A DNA stretch of 64,000 bases from Achromobacter pulmonis (lineage in GTDB: Bacteria > Pseudomonadota > Gammaproteobacteria > Burkholderiales > Burkholderiaceae_B). The stretch's first letter is position 1. Every line of letters begins with the position of its first letter. This document shows, in pieces, positions 11,216-21,502 of this stretch. The translations under genes and the position numbers were made by a program. The stretch spans positions 1-64,000 of the forward strand of contig NZ_CADIJV010000017.1 of the NCBI RefSeq assembly GCF_902859765.1. The letters are read 5' to 3'. The notes beneath the pieces were generated by a model. That model was given only the letters and a program-made list of their open reading frames with translations. It ran no database searches and was not told the DNA's origin.

Positions 11216-11459
11216 CAATTGATCACTCCGGAAGTCACTTGGATGGAGAGACGACCATCGATGGCAGGCACGGTTTTCCGTCGCATTCCGTGGGCGGGCC
11301 GGATCGGGACGAAAGGCCCGCGTTCCTCCGATCGTCGTCTCTTATGCACTAAACCGAACTGGACGGAAAAAGGGGAACTGCCTTTGGTCCTATTGAGGAG
11401 GCGAGGCCGGTACGATGCGTGCGGATCAAGGAAGACGATCGACGCGGGCGTGATGCCTT

Positions 11460-12524
11460 TCAACTCGGGGCGTTTGGGCGACCTTCGACCGTCGTCCACC
11501 ACGGCAGGCGACGGCGTACCCGGATGGGCAGGGTCTGCTCCAGCATGGCCAGCGCCCGGTCCGTATCGTCGGTCGGGAAGACGCCCATGACGCGAATGTC
11601 CGCCACTTCCGGGGCGACGCCGAGATGGCCGTGGCGATAGCGGCCCAGTTCGGCCAGCAAATCCGCCAGGCGGATGTTGTCCGCCGGCACCACGCCGTGA
11701 ACCCAGGCTTCACGCATCGGATCGGCGCCCGCCAGCGCGCGGATTTGCTGGGTGTCGAACGCGGCGGCCTGTCCGTTGTGAACCCGCAGTGTCCGTCCCG
11801 CGGTCGTGCGGATTTCCACCGAGCCCTCGAATACGTCGACGCGCGTCGATGCGCAGTCCAGGAGCACCGAGTAGCGGGTGCCCAGGGCTTGCAGCCGGCC
11901 ATGCACCGTATCCACGTAGAACGGGCGCCGCAGCTTGTCTTGCGCGGTCTGGACCAGGATTTCACCGTCCAGAACGATGAGGCGCCGTTCCTGGCGCCGG
12001 TAGTCCACGTCCAGCGCGCTGCGGGTGTTGAGCCATACGCGCGAACCGTCCGTCAACACCAGGCGCTGCCGCTTGCCGGTGCCGGTGTGGTGGTCGGCGC
12101 GCAGCGCCGCCATCATCTCGGGCAGCGGCGTGTAGCGCCAACCCAGGGCGAACAGGCCCAGGCCCATGACGCCGGGAATGACTTTCAGGGCCTGTCGTCG
12201 GGCGTTCACCGTGCGTCGCGCCGCCTCGCCGCTGGCGACCGCGGCCGTCGTGCCGGGTGGGCCATAGCCGCGCAACGGGTCGAACTTGCGGCTGACCTTG
12301 TCGATACAGGCCCAGGCGGCCTGATGCTCCGGCGCCTGCAGCCAGGCCTGCCAGGCGACCCGATCCGCGTCGGTGGCGCGCTCGTCGCGCAGTCTGGCGT
12401 ACCACTGCGCCGCCTGCTCCAGGCTCTGGATACCGGGCTTGGTTCGCGCCGCGGCAGGCGCGGTTGCCGCGGCCCGTTGGCTCCGCGGGGGGCGCTTCGC
12501 TTCGGCGGGCGCGGGATCAGTCAC
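11460..12524 (-). CDS. FecR-type anti-sigma factor
   Basis: A 354-residue inner-membrane regulator of the FecR family that controls the cognate sigma factor in response to the outer-membrane receptor. The cytoplasmic N-terminus has the DUF4880 segment (AAQWYARLRDERATDADRVAWQAWLQ), followed by a single membrane segment (about 115-130, VIPGVMGLGLFALGW). The periplasmic FecR domain contains LTDGSRVWLNTRSALDVDY and the distal VHGVVPADNIRLADLLAEL. The GTG start at 12524 lies inside the end of the sigma gene (an 8-base overlap), so the two are translationally coupled. Confidence 0.9.
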   Translation of the reverse strand: MTDPAPAEAKRPPRSQRAAATAPAAARTKPGIQSLEQAAQWYARLRDERATDADRVAWQAWLQAPEHQAAWACIDKVSRKFDPLRGYGPPGTTAAVASGEAARRTVNARRQALKVIPGVMGLGLFALGWRYTPLPEMMAALRADHHTGTGKRQRLVLTDGSRVWLNTRSALDVDYRRQERRLIVLDGEILVQTAQDKLRRPFYVDTVHGRLQALGTRYSVLLDCASTRVDVFEGSVEIRTTAGRTLRVHNGQAAAFDTQQIRALAGADPMREAWVHGVVPADNIRLADLLAELGRYRHGHLGVAPEVADIRVMGVFPTDDTDRALAMLEQTLPIRVRRRLPWWTTVEGRPNAPS

Positions 12525-13044
12525 CCCGGCCGGCCTCGATCAAGGCGCATTGCAGCATGGCCTGGGCGATGTACTTCTTGACCATGCGTTCGGAGACGGA
12601 CAACTGCGCCGCGATGGCGTGATAGGGCATCCCGTCCACCTGCGCCATGATGAAAGCGCTCGCCGCCTTTTGCGACAGGCGGCCGAGCATCGCGCCGATT
12701 TGCAGCAGGGCCTCGACGACGAGCGCCTGATCCTCGGGCGACGGCGCCAGCGGCTCGGGCTGGGCGGCCAGGGTTTGCAGCCAGACGCGTTCGATTTCGC
12801 GGCGACGCCACAGGTCCACGCACAGCCCGTTGGCGGCGGTGCGCAGCCAGGCGCGAGCCTGGAGAAAGCCGTGGAACTCGCGGCCCACCGGTTTGGCCAA
12901 CAAGCGCAGGAAGGCGTCGTGCGCCAGATCCGCGGCATCGGAATCGTTGCCCAGGCGGTGTTGCAACCAGCTCCGTAACCAGCCGTGATGATCGTGGTAG
13001 AGGGTTTCCAGCGAGGGAGGGGAGGGATAGGCGGGGGCGCTCAT
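12517..13044 (-). CDS. FecI-type ECF sigma factor
   Basis: A 175-residue extracytoplasmic-function sigma factor for iron uptake. Region 2 shows DLAHDAFLRLLAKP and the RAWLRTAANGLCVDLWRR core-binding part. Region 4 shows MPYHAIAAQLSVSERMVKKYIAQAM, the helix-turn-helix typical of FecI. ATG 13044 is used. A longer ATG start at 13080 has no ribosome site. A Fur box (13097-13115) lies upstream, so the gene should be induced when iron is short and then activated by signalling through the receptor and FecR. The expected target is the receptor gene at 8789-11215. Confidence 0.9.
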   Translation of the reverse strand: MSAPAYPSPPSLETLYHDHHGWLRSWLQHRLGNDSDAADLAHDAFLRLLAKPVGREFHGFLQARAWLRTAANGLCVDLWRRREIERVWLQTLAAQPEPLAPSPEDQALVVEALLQIGAMLGRLSQKAASAFIMAQVDGMPYHAIAAQLSVSERMVKKYIAQAMLQCALIEAGRGD

Positions 13045-13096
13045 GCACAAGTCACCATGCCGGGGTGACCGAAGGATCATGGTTTGTCTATTGCAA

Positions 13097-13115
13097 GGGA
13101 ATGATTTTTATTATC
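13097..13115 (-). promoter_or_regulatory. Fur box upstream of the fecI-type gene
   Basis: Read on the minus strand, GATAATAAAAATCATTCCC matches the 19-base Fur consensus (GATAATGATAATCATTATC) at 15 of 19 positions. It lies about 50 bases before the sigma-factor start. Repression by Fur-Fe2+ in iron-rich conditions is the expected effect. Confidence 0.75.
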
Positions 13116-13217
13116 GTATGGCTATCAAGCGTCCGAACCGGGCGATTGTCTGAAACCGTCTTGTCTTGTGCGGGGACGTCTGGCTTCTGACCTGCCAACC
13201 GCATCTGATGATCTTCT

Positions 13218-13248
13218 TTGATTGAAAATTAATCACTTCGATTAAAAT
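13218..13248 (+). promoter_or_regulatory. Promoter/operator of the toxin-antitoxin module
   Basis: An A/T-rich island in GC-rich DNA. It holds an inverted repeat, TTAATC (13229-13234), five bases, GATTAA (13240-13245), overlapping a -10-like TAAAAT (13243-13248). TTGATT (13218) or TTGAAA (13222) are -35 candidates at non-ideal spacing. RHH antitoxins such as CopG and ParD bind short palindromes over their own promoter, so this is the likely autoregulatory operator. Confidence 0.55.
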
Positions 13249-13287
13249 AGGCTGCCCATGCTGACAGTACCCCTCTGGAGATACAAG

Positions 13288-13554
13288 ATGAATCCCGCAA
13301 CCAAGGTGCTGACCGCACATGTGCCGCTTCCGTTGGCCGAGAAGGTCGATCAGATGGCTGCGCGTCTGGACCGATCTCGCGGCTGGATCGTGAAGCAGGC
13401 ACTGTCCGCTTGGATTGCCCAAGAGGAGGAACGTGACAAGCTCACCCAGCAAGCGCTTGCTGACGTGGATGCTGGTCGGGTTGTGGATGACCAAGCCGTG
13501 CAAGCCTGGGCGGAGAGCCTGGGCTCTGCCCAGCCATTGCCGCTGCCGCGATGA
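13288..13554 (+). CDS. Ribbon-helix-helix antitoxin (CopG/ParD-like)
   Basis: An 88-residue protein. Its N-terminal strand (VLTAHVPLPLAEKVDQM) and helices (AARLDRSRGWIVKQALSAWIAQEE) form the MetJ/Arc ribbon-helix-helix DNA-binding fold. The C-terminal half is acidic and probably wraps the toxin. ATG 13288 is chosen over the upstream start at 13258 because a GGAG site lies 8 bases before it. The stop overlaps the toxin start (ATGATG), the usual antitoxin-toxin arrangement with the antitoxin first. It should neutralise the following ParE/RelE-type toxin and repress the operon. Confidence 0.85.
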   Translation: MNPATKVLTAHVPLPLAEKVDQMAARLDRSRGWIVKQALSAWIAQEEERDKLTQQALADVDAGRVVDDQAVQAWAESLGSAQPLPLPR

Positions 13555-13829
13555 TGGAAATGAAGTGGACCAGCAAGGCGCTTTCCGATCTGGCGCGCTT
13601 GCATGAATTCCTGGCGGCGGTGAATAGGCCCGCAGCCGTACGGGCTGTGCAAGCGCTGGTCAAGGCTTCAAGTGTTTTGCCGACCAACTCCCGCATTGGA
13701 GAGCAGCTATTTCAGTTCGAACCGCGCGAGGTACGCAGGATATTGGTCGGGGAGTACGAAATACGTTACGAGATCCGGGATTCGATCATCTACGTATTGC
13801 GACTGTGGCACACCCGGGAGAACCGCTGA
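13551..13829 (+). CDS. ParE/RelE superfamily toxin
   Basis: A 92-residue toxin of the RelE/ParE fold: KWTSKALSDLARLHEFLAAVN at the start, the central REVRRILVGEYEIRYEI strands, and the C-terminal IIYVLRLWHTREN ending typical of this family. ParE members poison DNA gyrase, whereas RelE members cut mRNA on the ribosome. The arginine-rich central strand and HTREN end fit either, so the target is not decided. It overlaps the antitoxin gene and ends five bases from a convergent acetyltransferase gene. Confidence 0.85.
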   Translation: MMEMKWTSKALSDLARLHEFLAAVNRPAAVRAVQALVKASSVLPTNSRIGEQLFQFEPREVRRILVGEYEIRYEIRDSIIYVLRLWHTRENR

Positions 13830-13834
13830 CGGCC

Positions 13835-14272
13835 TCAGCCCGCCAGCTTCATATGAATGATCGGCCGTGGCCGTCCCGCGTCGTCGGTTTCCGAACGGCC
13901 CACGTCCTCGAAGCCATAGTGCTTGTAGAACCCATGCGCCTGCGGGTTCTGCTCGTTGACGTCAACCCGCAGGCTGCCGTGCAGCGACAGCGCGAAATTC
14001 AGCAGGCGCCGCCCGGCGCCCTTGCCGCGCTTGTTGGCGTCCACGAACAGCATCTCGACCTTGTTGCCGTTCAGGCCCATGAAGCCGGCGACCTCGCCGG
14101 CATCGTCCTCGCAGACCCAGACGCGCACCGACGGCAGGTGGGTGTTGAGCACCTGCGGGTACATGGCCTGGATTTCCTTTTCGGACAGGAACGTATGCGT
14201 GGCGCGCACCGACCGGAGCCAGATGTCCACCAGGGCGAGGTCGTCGCCGTGGTTGCGTTCTCGGATGTTCAT
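13835..14272 (-). CDS. GNAT family N-acetyltransferase (YjaB-like)
   Basis: A 145-residue acetyltransferase closely resembling E. coli YjaB. Shared features are the opening LALVDIWLRSVRATHTFL, the acetyl-CoA-binding VDANKRGKGAGRRLL, and the VNEQNPQAHGFYKHYGF and GRSETDDAGRP ends. It sits 12 bases after the M14 peptidase gene on the same strand and is probably the last gene of the gsi-like transporter operon. It might acetylate a transported or hydrolysed product. That link rests on position only. Confidence 0.85.
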   Translation of the reverse strand: MNIRERNHGDDLALVDIWLRSVRATHTFLSEKEIQAMYPQVLNTHLPSVRVWVCEDDAGEVAGFMGLNGNKVEMLFVDANKRGKGAGRRLLNFALSLHGSLRVDVNEQNPQAHGFYKHYGFEDVGRSETDDAGRPRPIIHMKLAG

Positions 14273-14284
14273 GTCGAGCGATGA

Positions 14285-16024
14285 CTAATGTCCGGAGCGG
14301 TGGATGTCGGTCGCTGCCAGGACGGTTTCCATTTGCACAGTATGCGCGAAAACGAAGCGGTCCCCGTACACGGTTTCATCCGGAAACTCCGAGATCAGCG
14401 CCATGGGCAGCGCTTCGCGGTCGGTTTCCGTGACCTGCACGGGGATGCCGTTCAGCACATCGAATCCGGTTTCGAGCGCGTGCGCGTGGAATAGTTCAAG
14501 CTGGCGCGCATTGAATTCGACCAGGCCGGGCACTTTGCGGGCCAGCCGCGCCGTGACGCCCTCGATCAGGCGGCGGGCGCGTTCGCTCCAGCCCGGGTGG
14601 TGGCGCAACACCAGGAAAAAGCCCTTGGGAATGGTCCACAGCTCGAAATTGCGCGGCAGGTAGCCCGACAGGGGCCGCGTCCATTCGTGCGCCGGATAGC
14701 CGTGCAGGTTGATGTGCAGTTGCGCGCCGCTGATGGCGTGCGCCTGGTGGCGGCCCTCGCGCTCGAAGAACGGCGCGTGCTCGCGGTAGGCGATGTCGTC
14801 GCCCAGCGCGCTGTAGCGCGAGGCGTGCAGCATGTGGCGCGGATGCTGTTCGCGCAGGCGGTTGAAGAGCGCATAGCCGTCCGGGTTCTCGGCCGCGATC
14901 AGGGCGAAGTGGGCATCGCCGCGGGCCTTGAGCGCCTGCGCCGCGCGCAGCGCGCCCACCACGCCCGAGGTTTCATTGGCATGCTGCGCGCCCGAGATGA
15001 AGACCGCCGGGCCGGGGCCGCGCAGGTAGGTGCCGAGCACCGGGCGGCCCTGGCGCGAGATAGCCTGGAAGCTGTCGCCGCCCAGCGCCGCCATGCAGCC
15101 GGCGATCTGCGCCGCCGCCAGCGGCTCGCGCAGTCCGGCCAGCGGTTCGGCCGGCGCCACGGGCGTTACCGCCACGGGCGGCGCGAACGGCTCCAGCGTG
15201 ACTAGCACGCGCGCCGCGCCATCATGGCGGCGGATATCGGGAATGATCTGGCCCGGTTGCAGGCCGCGGTCGCCCGAAGGGCGGCCGGAATGGTGCTGGA
15301 AGTGCTCCAGCAACGTGAAGTACAGATCTTCGTGCAGCGCTTCGAAGGTGCTGACGATTTCCTCGTCCACCGGCAGGGCGAAGTCCATGCCCGGCAGGTC
15401 GACGCGGATTTCCAGGCGGTCGAAATACGGTTCGTGCGCGCCCCAGGGGTGATTGCGCACGGTGTCGACGATGCTGCGGAAGGCCTGCTGGTATTCGGTG
15501 GTCTGGGCGGCGTCGGTCTGCAGTGTGCCCCCGGCATCGCGCACGCGCAGCCAGCCGGTGGGCGATAGCTCGGGGGTGCCGTCCTGTGCCTGGCCGAGCT
15601 GGTTGGGCGCGAACACGCGCGCCTCGCGGCGCGTGCCGTCGGCGTAGGCCAGGACGACGTCGTAGTGCAGGTCCGAGGCGCCGGGCTTCATCGTCACGCG
15701 TACGCCCTGCAGCAGCGCCACCAGCGGGTAGGCTTCCAGCGTGAAACGCTTGGCCTGGGCATGCTCGTGCAGCGGGTAGCCCAGCTCGACCGCCGTCAAG
15801 CCGTCGCGCTCGACCTCTTCCAGGAAGTAGTGCAGCAGCGGCTTGTAGGCGCTGCGAAAGCGCGCCGTCACGCCGGCCTGCGCCAGCCGCGCCTCGGCCT
15901 CGCGGCGCGCCTCGACGCCCTCGAACAGCCAGCCTTCCACCGCCGCGCCGCGCCAGGCGGGAGCCTTGTAGGCGTGGATCCAGGCGTCCAGGGTGCGGTC
16001 GAATGTCTTTTCCAGCAATGCCAT
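14285..16024 (-). CDS. Zinc carboxypeptidase-like (M14 family) protein
   Basis: A 579-residue protein with a long N-terminal region (about 1-300) that I do not recognise, followed by an M14 carboxypeptidase-like domain. The zinc motif HxxE is seen in ISGAQHANETSGVVGALRA, with IAAENPDGYALFNRL behind it and the third-histidine region QLHINLHGYPAHEW. There is no signal peptide, so it acts in the cytoplasm. Its place directly after a peptide-type ABC importer suggests it hydrolyses the imported compound, removing a C-terminal amino acid or an amide-linked group. This is comparable to gsiABCD standing next to iaaA in E. coli. The substrate is unproven. Confidence 0.82.
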   Translation of the reverse strand: MALLEKTFDRTLDAWIHAYKAPAWRGAAVEGWLFEGVEARREAEARLAQAGVTARFRSAYKPLLHYFLEEVERDGLTAVELGYPLHEHAQAKRFTLEAYPLVALLQGVRVTMKPGASDLHYDVVLAYADGTRREARVFAPNQLGQAQDGTPELSPTGWLRVRDAGGTLQTDAAQTTEYQQAFRSIVDTVRNHPWGAHEPYFDRLEIRVDLPGMDFALPVDEEIVSTFEALHEDLYFTLLEHFQHHSGRPSGDRGLQPGQIIPDIRRHDGAARVLVTLEPFAPPVAVTPVAPAEPLAGLREPLAAAQIAGCMAALGGDSFQAISRQGRPVLGTYLRGPGPAVFISGAQHANETSGVVGALRAAQALKARGDAHFALIAAENPDGYALFNRLREQHPRHMLHASRYSALGDDIAYREHAPFFEREGRHQAHAISGAQLHINLHGYPAHEWTRPLSGYLPRNFELWTIPKGFFLVLRHHPGWSERARRLIEGVTARLARKVPGLVEFNARQLELFHAHALETGFDVLNGIPVQVTETDREALPMALISEFPDETVYGDRFVFAHTVQMETVLAATDIHRSGH

Positions 16025-16081
16025 CGTCAGTCATCCTCAATTGCCCCGGCCGCGCGTCTGCCGCGCCGCCCGGGCGGACAT

Positions 16082-16948
16082 TTATACCTTGCCGGTCGGG
16101 TCCAGACGGTCGCGCAGCCAATCGCCCAGCAGATTCAGCCCCAGCACCGTCAGCATGATCGCCAGGCCGGGAAACACGCTCACCCACCACGCCGTCTGCA
16201 TGTAGGTGCGGCCATCGGCCAGCATGCCGCCCCAGCTCGGGATCATGGGGTCCACGCCCAAGCCCAGGAAGGTCAGGCTGCTTTCCAGCAGGATATTGTT
16301 GGCGACGTTCAGCGTCATTAGGATCACCAGCGGGCCCAGCAGGTTGGGCACGATGTGGTGGCGGATCATGGCCAGGTCGCGCACGCCGAAGGCGCGCGCC
16401 GCCAGCACGAATTCGCGTTCGCGCAGCGCCAGCACCTGGGCCCGCACCAGGCGCGCGTACTGCACCCACTGCGAGACGATCATGAAGAAGATCACGTTGA
16501 ACAGGCCGCCGCCCAGGATCGCGATGAAGGTGATGGCCACCAGGATGAACGGCAGCGCCAGCTGCACGTCGGCGAAGCGCATCACCACCATGTCCCAGAA
16601 GCCGCGGTAATAGCCGGCGATCAGGCCCATGATGACCCCCAGCAAGGCGCCGCCCAGCACCGAGGCGAAACCCACCATCAGCGAGATCTTGCCGCCGACG
16701 ATGACGCGGGCCAGCACGTCGCGGCCCAGCGGATCGGTGCCGAAGACGTGGGCGGCGGTGGTGAAGGGAGCGGTCAGGCGGGCGGCCAGGTCCATGGTTT
16801 CGCCGCCGTCGGGAAACAGCCAGCCCGAGGCCAGCACCAGGGCGACCATGATGCCGGTCAGCGCGGCGCCCAGCACGAATTCCAGCGAACGGTAGCGGCT
16901 GCGCGGCTTGGTGGCCTTGGGGGCGGCGGTGGAAGTAGTGGTCTGCAT
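16082..16948 (-). CDS. Peptide ABC transporter permease (DppC/GsiD-like)
   Basis: A 288-residue inner-membrane permease of the oligopeptide/dipeptide ABC family. After a cytoplasmic tail and one helix it has the DppC-type GTDPLGRDVLARVIVGGKIS segment. The binding-protein-dependent transport signature, with the EAA loop AARAFGVRDLAMIRHHIVPN that contacts the ATPase, follows, and the protein ends in LLGDWLRDRLDP. ATG 16948 is used. A GTG at 16957 overlaps the upstream stop (GTGA) and is equally possible. It pairs with the permease encoded immediately upstream. Confidence 0.9.
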   Translation of the reverse strand: MQTTTSTAAPKATKPRSRYRSLEFVLGAALTGIMVALVLASGWLFPDGGETMDLAARLTAPFTTAAHVFGTDPLGRDVLARVIVGGKISLMVGFASVLGGALLGVIMGLIAGYYRGFWDMVVMRFADVQLALPFILVAITFIAILGGGLFNVIFFMIVSQWVQYARLVRAQVLALREREFVLAARAFGVRDLAMIRHHIVPNLLGPLVILMTLNVANNILLESSLTFLGLGVDPMIPSWGGMLADGRTYMQTAWWVSVFPGLAIMLTVLGLNLLGDWLRDRLDPTGKV

Positions 16949-16953
16949 GGCGT

Positions 16954-17877
16954 TCACCGCGTGCGGATACGGGGATCGACGATGCCATAGGCGATGTCGA
17001 CGATCAGGTTGACCAGGACAATGACGGCCGCCAGCACGGTGACCGTGCCTTGCAGCACCGGGTAGTCGCGGCCGGAGATGGCATCGAACGCCAGCGTGCC
17101 CAGGCCGGGCCAGTTGAACACCATCTCGATGACCACGATGCCGCCGATCAGGCCGCCGAATTGCAGCCCCAGGTAAGTGATGAGCGGAATGGCGCAATTG
17201 CGCAGCGCGTGCTTGTACAGCACGATGCGTTCTTTCAGGCCCTTGCTGCGCGCCACCATGATGTACTGCGCCGACAGCGTCTCCAGCATGGTGGTGCGCA
17301 CCAGGCGGATGTTGGTGGCCGACAGGATGATGGCCATGGTCAGCGACGGCAGCACCAGGCTGGCCGGACCGCTCCAGCCCGATGGCGGCAGCAGCGGGAA
17401 GGTGATCGACAGCAGCAGCACCAGCATCAGCGCCAGCCAGAAATTGGGAAACGACAGCCCCACCAGCGACAGGATGCGGATGGCCTGGTCGGTGGGCTTG
17501 CCGCGCTTGATGGCGGCCTGGATGCCCAGCGGCAGTGAAATCAGGATCGAGGCGATCAGCGAGGTGAACGCCAGCATCAGCGTGGCCGGCAACGCGTCGC
17601 CGATCAGCTTGGCGACCGAGGTGCCGCCCATGAAGCTGCGGCCGAAATCGCCGTGCAGCAGGCCCTGCATGTAACCCAGGTACTGCTCGTGGAACGGCCG
17701 GTTCAGGCCCAGCGCCTGGCGGATGTTGGCCAGGTCCTGCTCGGTGATGCTGCCCGAGCCCTGGCTGAGCATCAGGGCGGGGTCGCCGGTCAGGCGCACG
17801 GCATACGAGACGAGCAGCGTCACGGCCACGATCACGAAGACCGCCTGCAACACGCGTTTAATCAGAAATCCGGTCAT
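16954..17877 (-). CDS. Peptide ABC transporter permease (DppB/GsiC-like)
   Basis: A 307-residue six-helix permease of the DppB/OppB/GsiC type. The N-terminus KRVLQAVFVIVAVTLLVSYA, the GDFGRSFMGGTSV segment and the EAA loop VARSKGLKERIVLYKHALRN are all characteristic. It forms the heteromeric channel with the next gene and is fed by the binding protein encoded at 18053-19585. The order ATPase, binding protein, permease B, permease C matches gsiABCD. Confidence 0.92.
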   Translation of the reverse strand: MTGFLIKRVLQAVFVIVAVTLLVSYAVRLTGDPALMLSQGSGSITEQDLANIRQALGLNRPFHEQYLGYMQGLLHGDFGRSFMGGTSVAKLIGDALPATLMLAFTSLIASILISLPLGIQAAIKRGKPTDQAIRILSLVGLSFPNFWLALMLVLLLSITFPLLPPSGWSGPASLVLPSLTMAIILSATNIRLVRTTMLETLSAQYIMVARSKGLKERIVLYKHALRNCAIPLITYLGLQFGGLIGGIVVIEMVFNWPGLGTLAFDAISGRDYPVLQGTVTVLAAVIVLVNLIVDIAYGIVDPRIRTR

Positions 17878-18052
17878 GAGGCTCCGCCAGGCCTTTCGCC
17901 CCGGCGAATCAGTAGGGTTAATGCGTCAAGTGGTTCACAGACATCGCGACGCCCAATCAGGCATCGCCCCCCTAGCGGGATGCCGCGGATCCGGCTCCGC
18001 CGGTCCGCAGGCATGCCCCTGGGGGAAGGCGCGCAGCGCCTCGGGGGGGACT
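17878..18052. repeat. GC-rich intergenic double hairpin between binding-protein and permease genes
   Basis: A 175-base gap inside the transporter operon. It holds one hairpin at about 17981-18013, whose arms GCGGATCCGGC and GCCGGTCCGC (17985-18008) pair with one bulged T, and a second at 18027-18041 (AGGCGC-GCA-GCGCCT) flanked by runs of C and G. I believe similar sequences recur between genes in Bordetella and Achromobacter genomes. It may attenuate or protect the mRNA so that the binding protein is made in excess over the permeases. Confidence 0.5.
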
Positions 18053-19585
18053 CTACTCCACCGCCGTATCGAGGAACCGGAAGCGGATGTCGCCCGGCAC
18101 TTCCAGGTTCTTCACGCGCTTGTTCACGCCGACAATGGTGTTCAGGCTGTACAGCGGCATTTCCAGCGCCTGGTCGGCTACGTAGGCGGCGATCTCATGC
18201 AGCATGGCTTCGCGCTTCTTCACGTCATAGACGGTGCGCTGCGCCTCCAGCATGGCGTTGAGCTTGGGATCGTTGTCGTACGGGTTCCACTTCTGGCCCG
18301 AGTGGTACATCAGGTAGGCGGTGTTGTCGTAGTCGTAGGTCCAGCCGCCCCATTGGTTCTGCCACATCTCGCCGGTCTTGCCGCCGGGGATGATGTCGTT
18401 GAGCAGCACGCCGGTTTCATACGGCTTGATGGTGGCGCGCACGCCCACCGCCTGCAGGTAGCCGGACACCGCCTGGGCCACTTCGCGGAAGTTCGAATCG
18501 CTGCCGCGCACGTCGATCTGCACCGTCGCGCCCGGCTTGATGCCGGCGCCGGCCAGCAGCTTCTTGGCTTCGGCGGGGTTGAAGGGCAGGGGCTTCTGCT
18601 CGGGGTTGTAGCCGAAAGACTGCGGGCCCTGGAAGCTGGCGATGGTCTTGGCCTGGCCCAGCAGCAGCTGCTTGACGATGGTGTCGCGGTCCACCGCCAT
18701 GATCAGCGCACGGCGCACGTCGCGGTGCTGGGTGATGCCGTTCTTGGTGTTGTAGCGCAGCGCGAAGGCGACCGGACCGCCGGTCGAGATGACATCGGCC
18801 TTGCCCGACTTCTTGACCGTCTCGATCAGGCCCAGCGGGATCAGCGTGGCAATGTCGACGCGGCCGGCCTGCAGCTCGGCAACCTGGGTGCCGGGCTCGC
18901 TGATGAAGCGGTACACCACCTTGTCCAGCTTGGGCTTGCCGCCCCAGTAGTCGTCATTGCGCGCCAGGGTCACGTTGACCTTGGGCTGGTAGCTTTCGAA
19001 CTTGAACGGGCCGGTGCCGACCGGATGGGTGTTGAAGTTCTCTTCGCCCTTTTCCTGGATGTACTTGGGCGGCACGATCATGGCGCCGTAGCCGGCCAGC
19101 TTGGTCAGCAGCACGGGATCGGGGTGCTTGAGGATGAAGTCGACGGTGTATTCATCCACCACCTTGACCTCGCCGATCGAGTCGTAGTTCGACTTCTGCG
19201 GGCCCTTGGCGCCTTCCGCGCCCAGCAGGCGATCGAAGGTGAATTTGACGGCTTCGGCGTTGAACGGCTCGCCATTGTGGAACTTGACGCCCTGGCGCAG
19301 CGTGAAGCGCAGGCGCTTGTTGTCGTCCAGGTATTCCCACTTGGTGGCCAGGCCCGGTTGCAGCTTCAGGTCGGCGCCGCGCATGGTCAGGCCGTCGTAC
19401 AGGTTGCTGCCGACCGAACCCCAGAAGGTCACGAAGGTGTCGATCGGATCCCAGCTGCCCGGGTCCTGGTTGATGGCTACATTGAGCGTGCCGGCGGCCT
19501 GGGCGGTCGACAGGACCGCGGGCAGGGCGCCGCCCAGCGCCAGGGCCAGGGCGGTGGCGGTGAAGGTTTTGCGTAGGGAGAGCAT
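18053..19585 (-). CDS. Periplasmic solute-binding protein, SBP_bac_5 (DppA/GsiB-like)
   Basis: A 510-residue extracytoplasmic binding protein of the peptide/nickel/opine family 5. It has a signal peptide (about 1-32, ending STAQA), the early LNVAINQDPGSWDP strand, the RFTLRQGVKFHNGEPFNAEAVKFTFDRL signature region and the HRDVRRALIMAVDRDTIV segment. ATG 19585 with GGAG six bases upstream is preferred to TTG 19591. It delivers the ligand, probably a small peptide or glutathione-like compound, to the permeases downstream. The nature of the ligand cannot be read from sequence. Confidence 0.93.
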   Translation of the reverse strand: MLSLRKTFTATALALALGGALPAVLSTAQAAGTLNVAINQDPGSWDPIDTFVTFWGSVGSNLYDGLTMRGADLKLQPGLATKWEYLDDNKRLRFTLRQGVKFHNGEPFNAEAVKFTFDRLLGAEGAKGPQKSNYDSIGEVKVVDEYTVDFILKHPDPVLLTKLAGYGAMIVPPKYIQEKGEENFNTHPVGTGPFKFESYQPKVNVTLARNDDYWGGKPKLDKVVYRFISEPGTQVAELQAGRVDIATLIPLGLIETVKKSGKADVISTGGPVAFALRYNTKNGITQHRDVRRALIMAVDRDTIVKQLLLGQAKTIASFQGPQSFGYNPEQKPLPFNPAEAKKLLAGAGIKPGATVQIDVRGSDSNFREVAQAVSGYLQAVGVRATIKPYETGVLLNDIIPGGKTGEMWQNQWGGWTYDYDNTAYLMYHSGQKWNPYDNDPKLNAMLEAQRTVYDVKKREAMLHEIAAYVADQALEMPLYSLNTIVGVNKRVKNLEVPGDIRFRFLDTAVE

Positions 19586-19639
19586 GTTCAACTCCAGGGA
19601 CGGGAAATCGGCCGGGCCGACGTGTAGAAAACGGAAGGT

Positions 19640-21493
<1,854 letters not shown>

Positions 21494-21502
21494 CGTGGAT
21501 TC

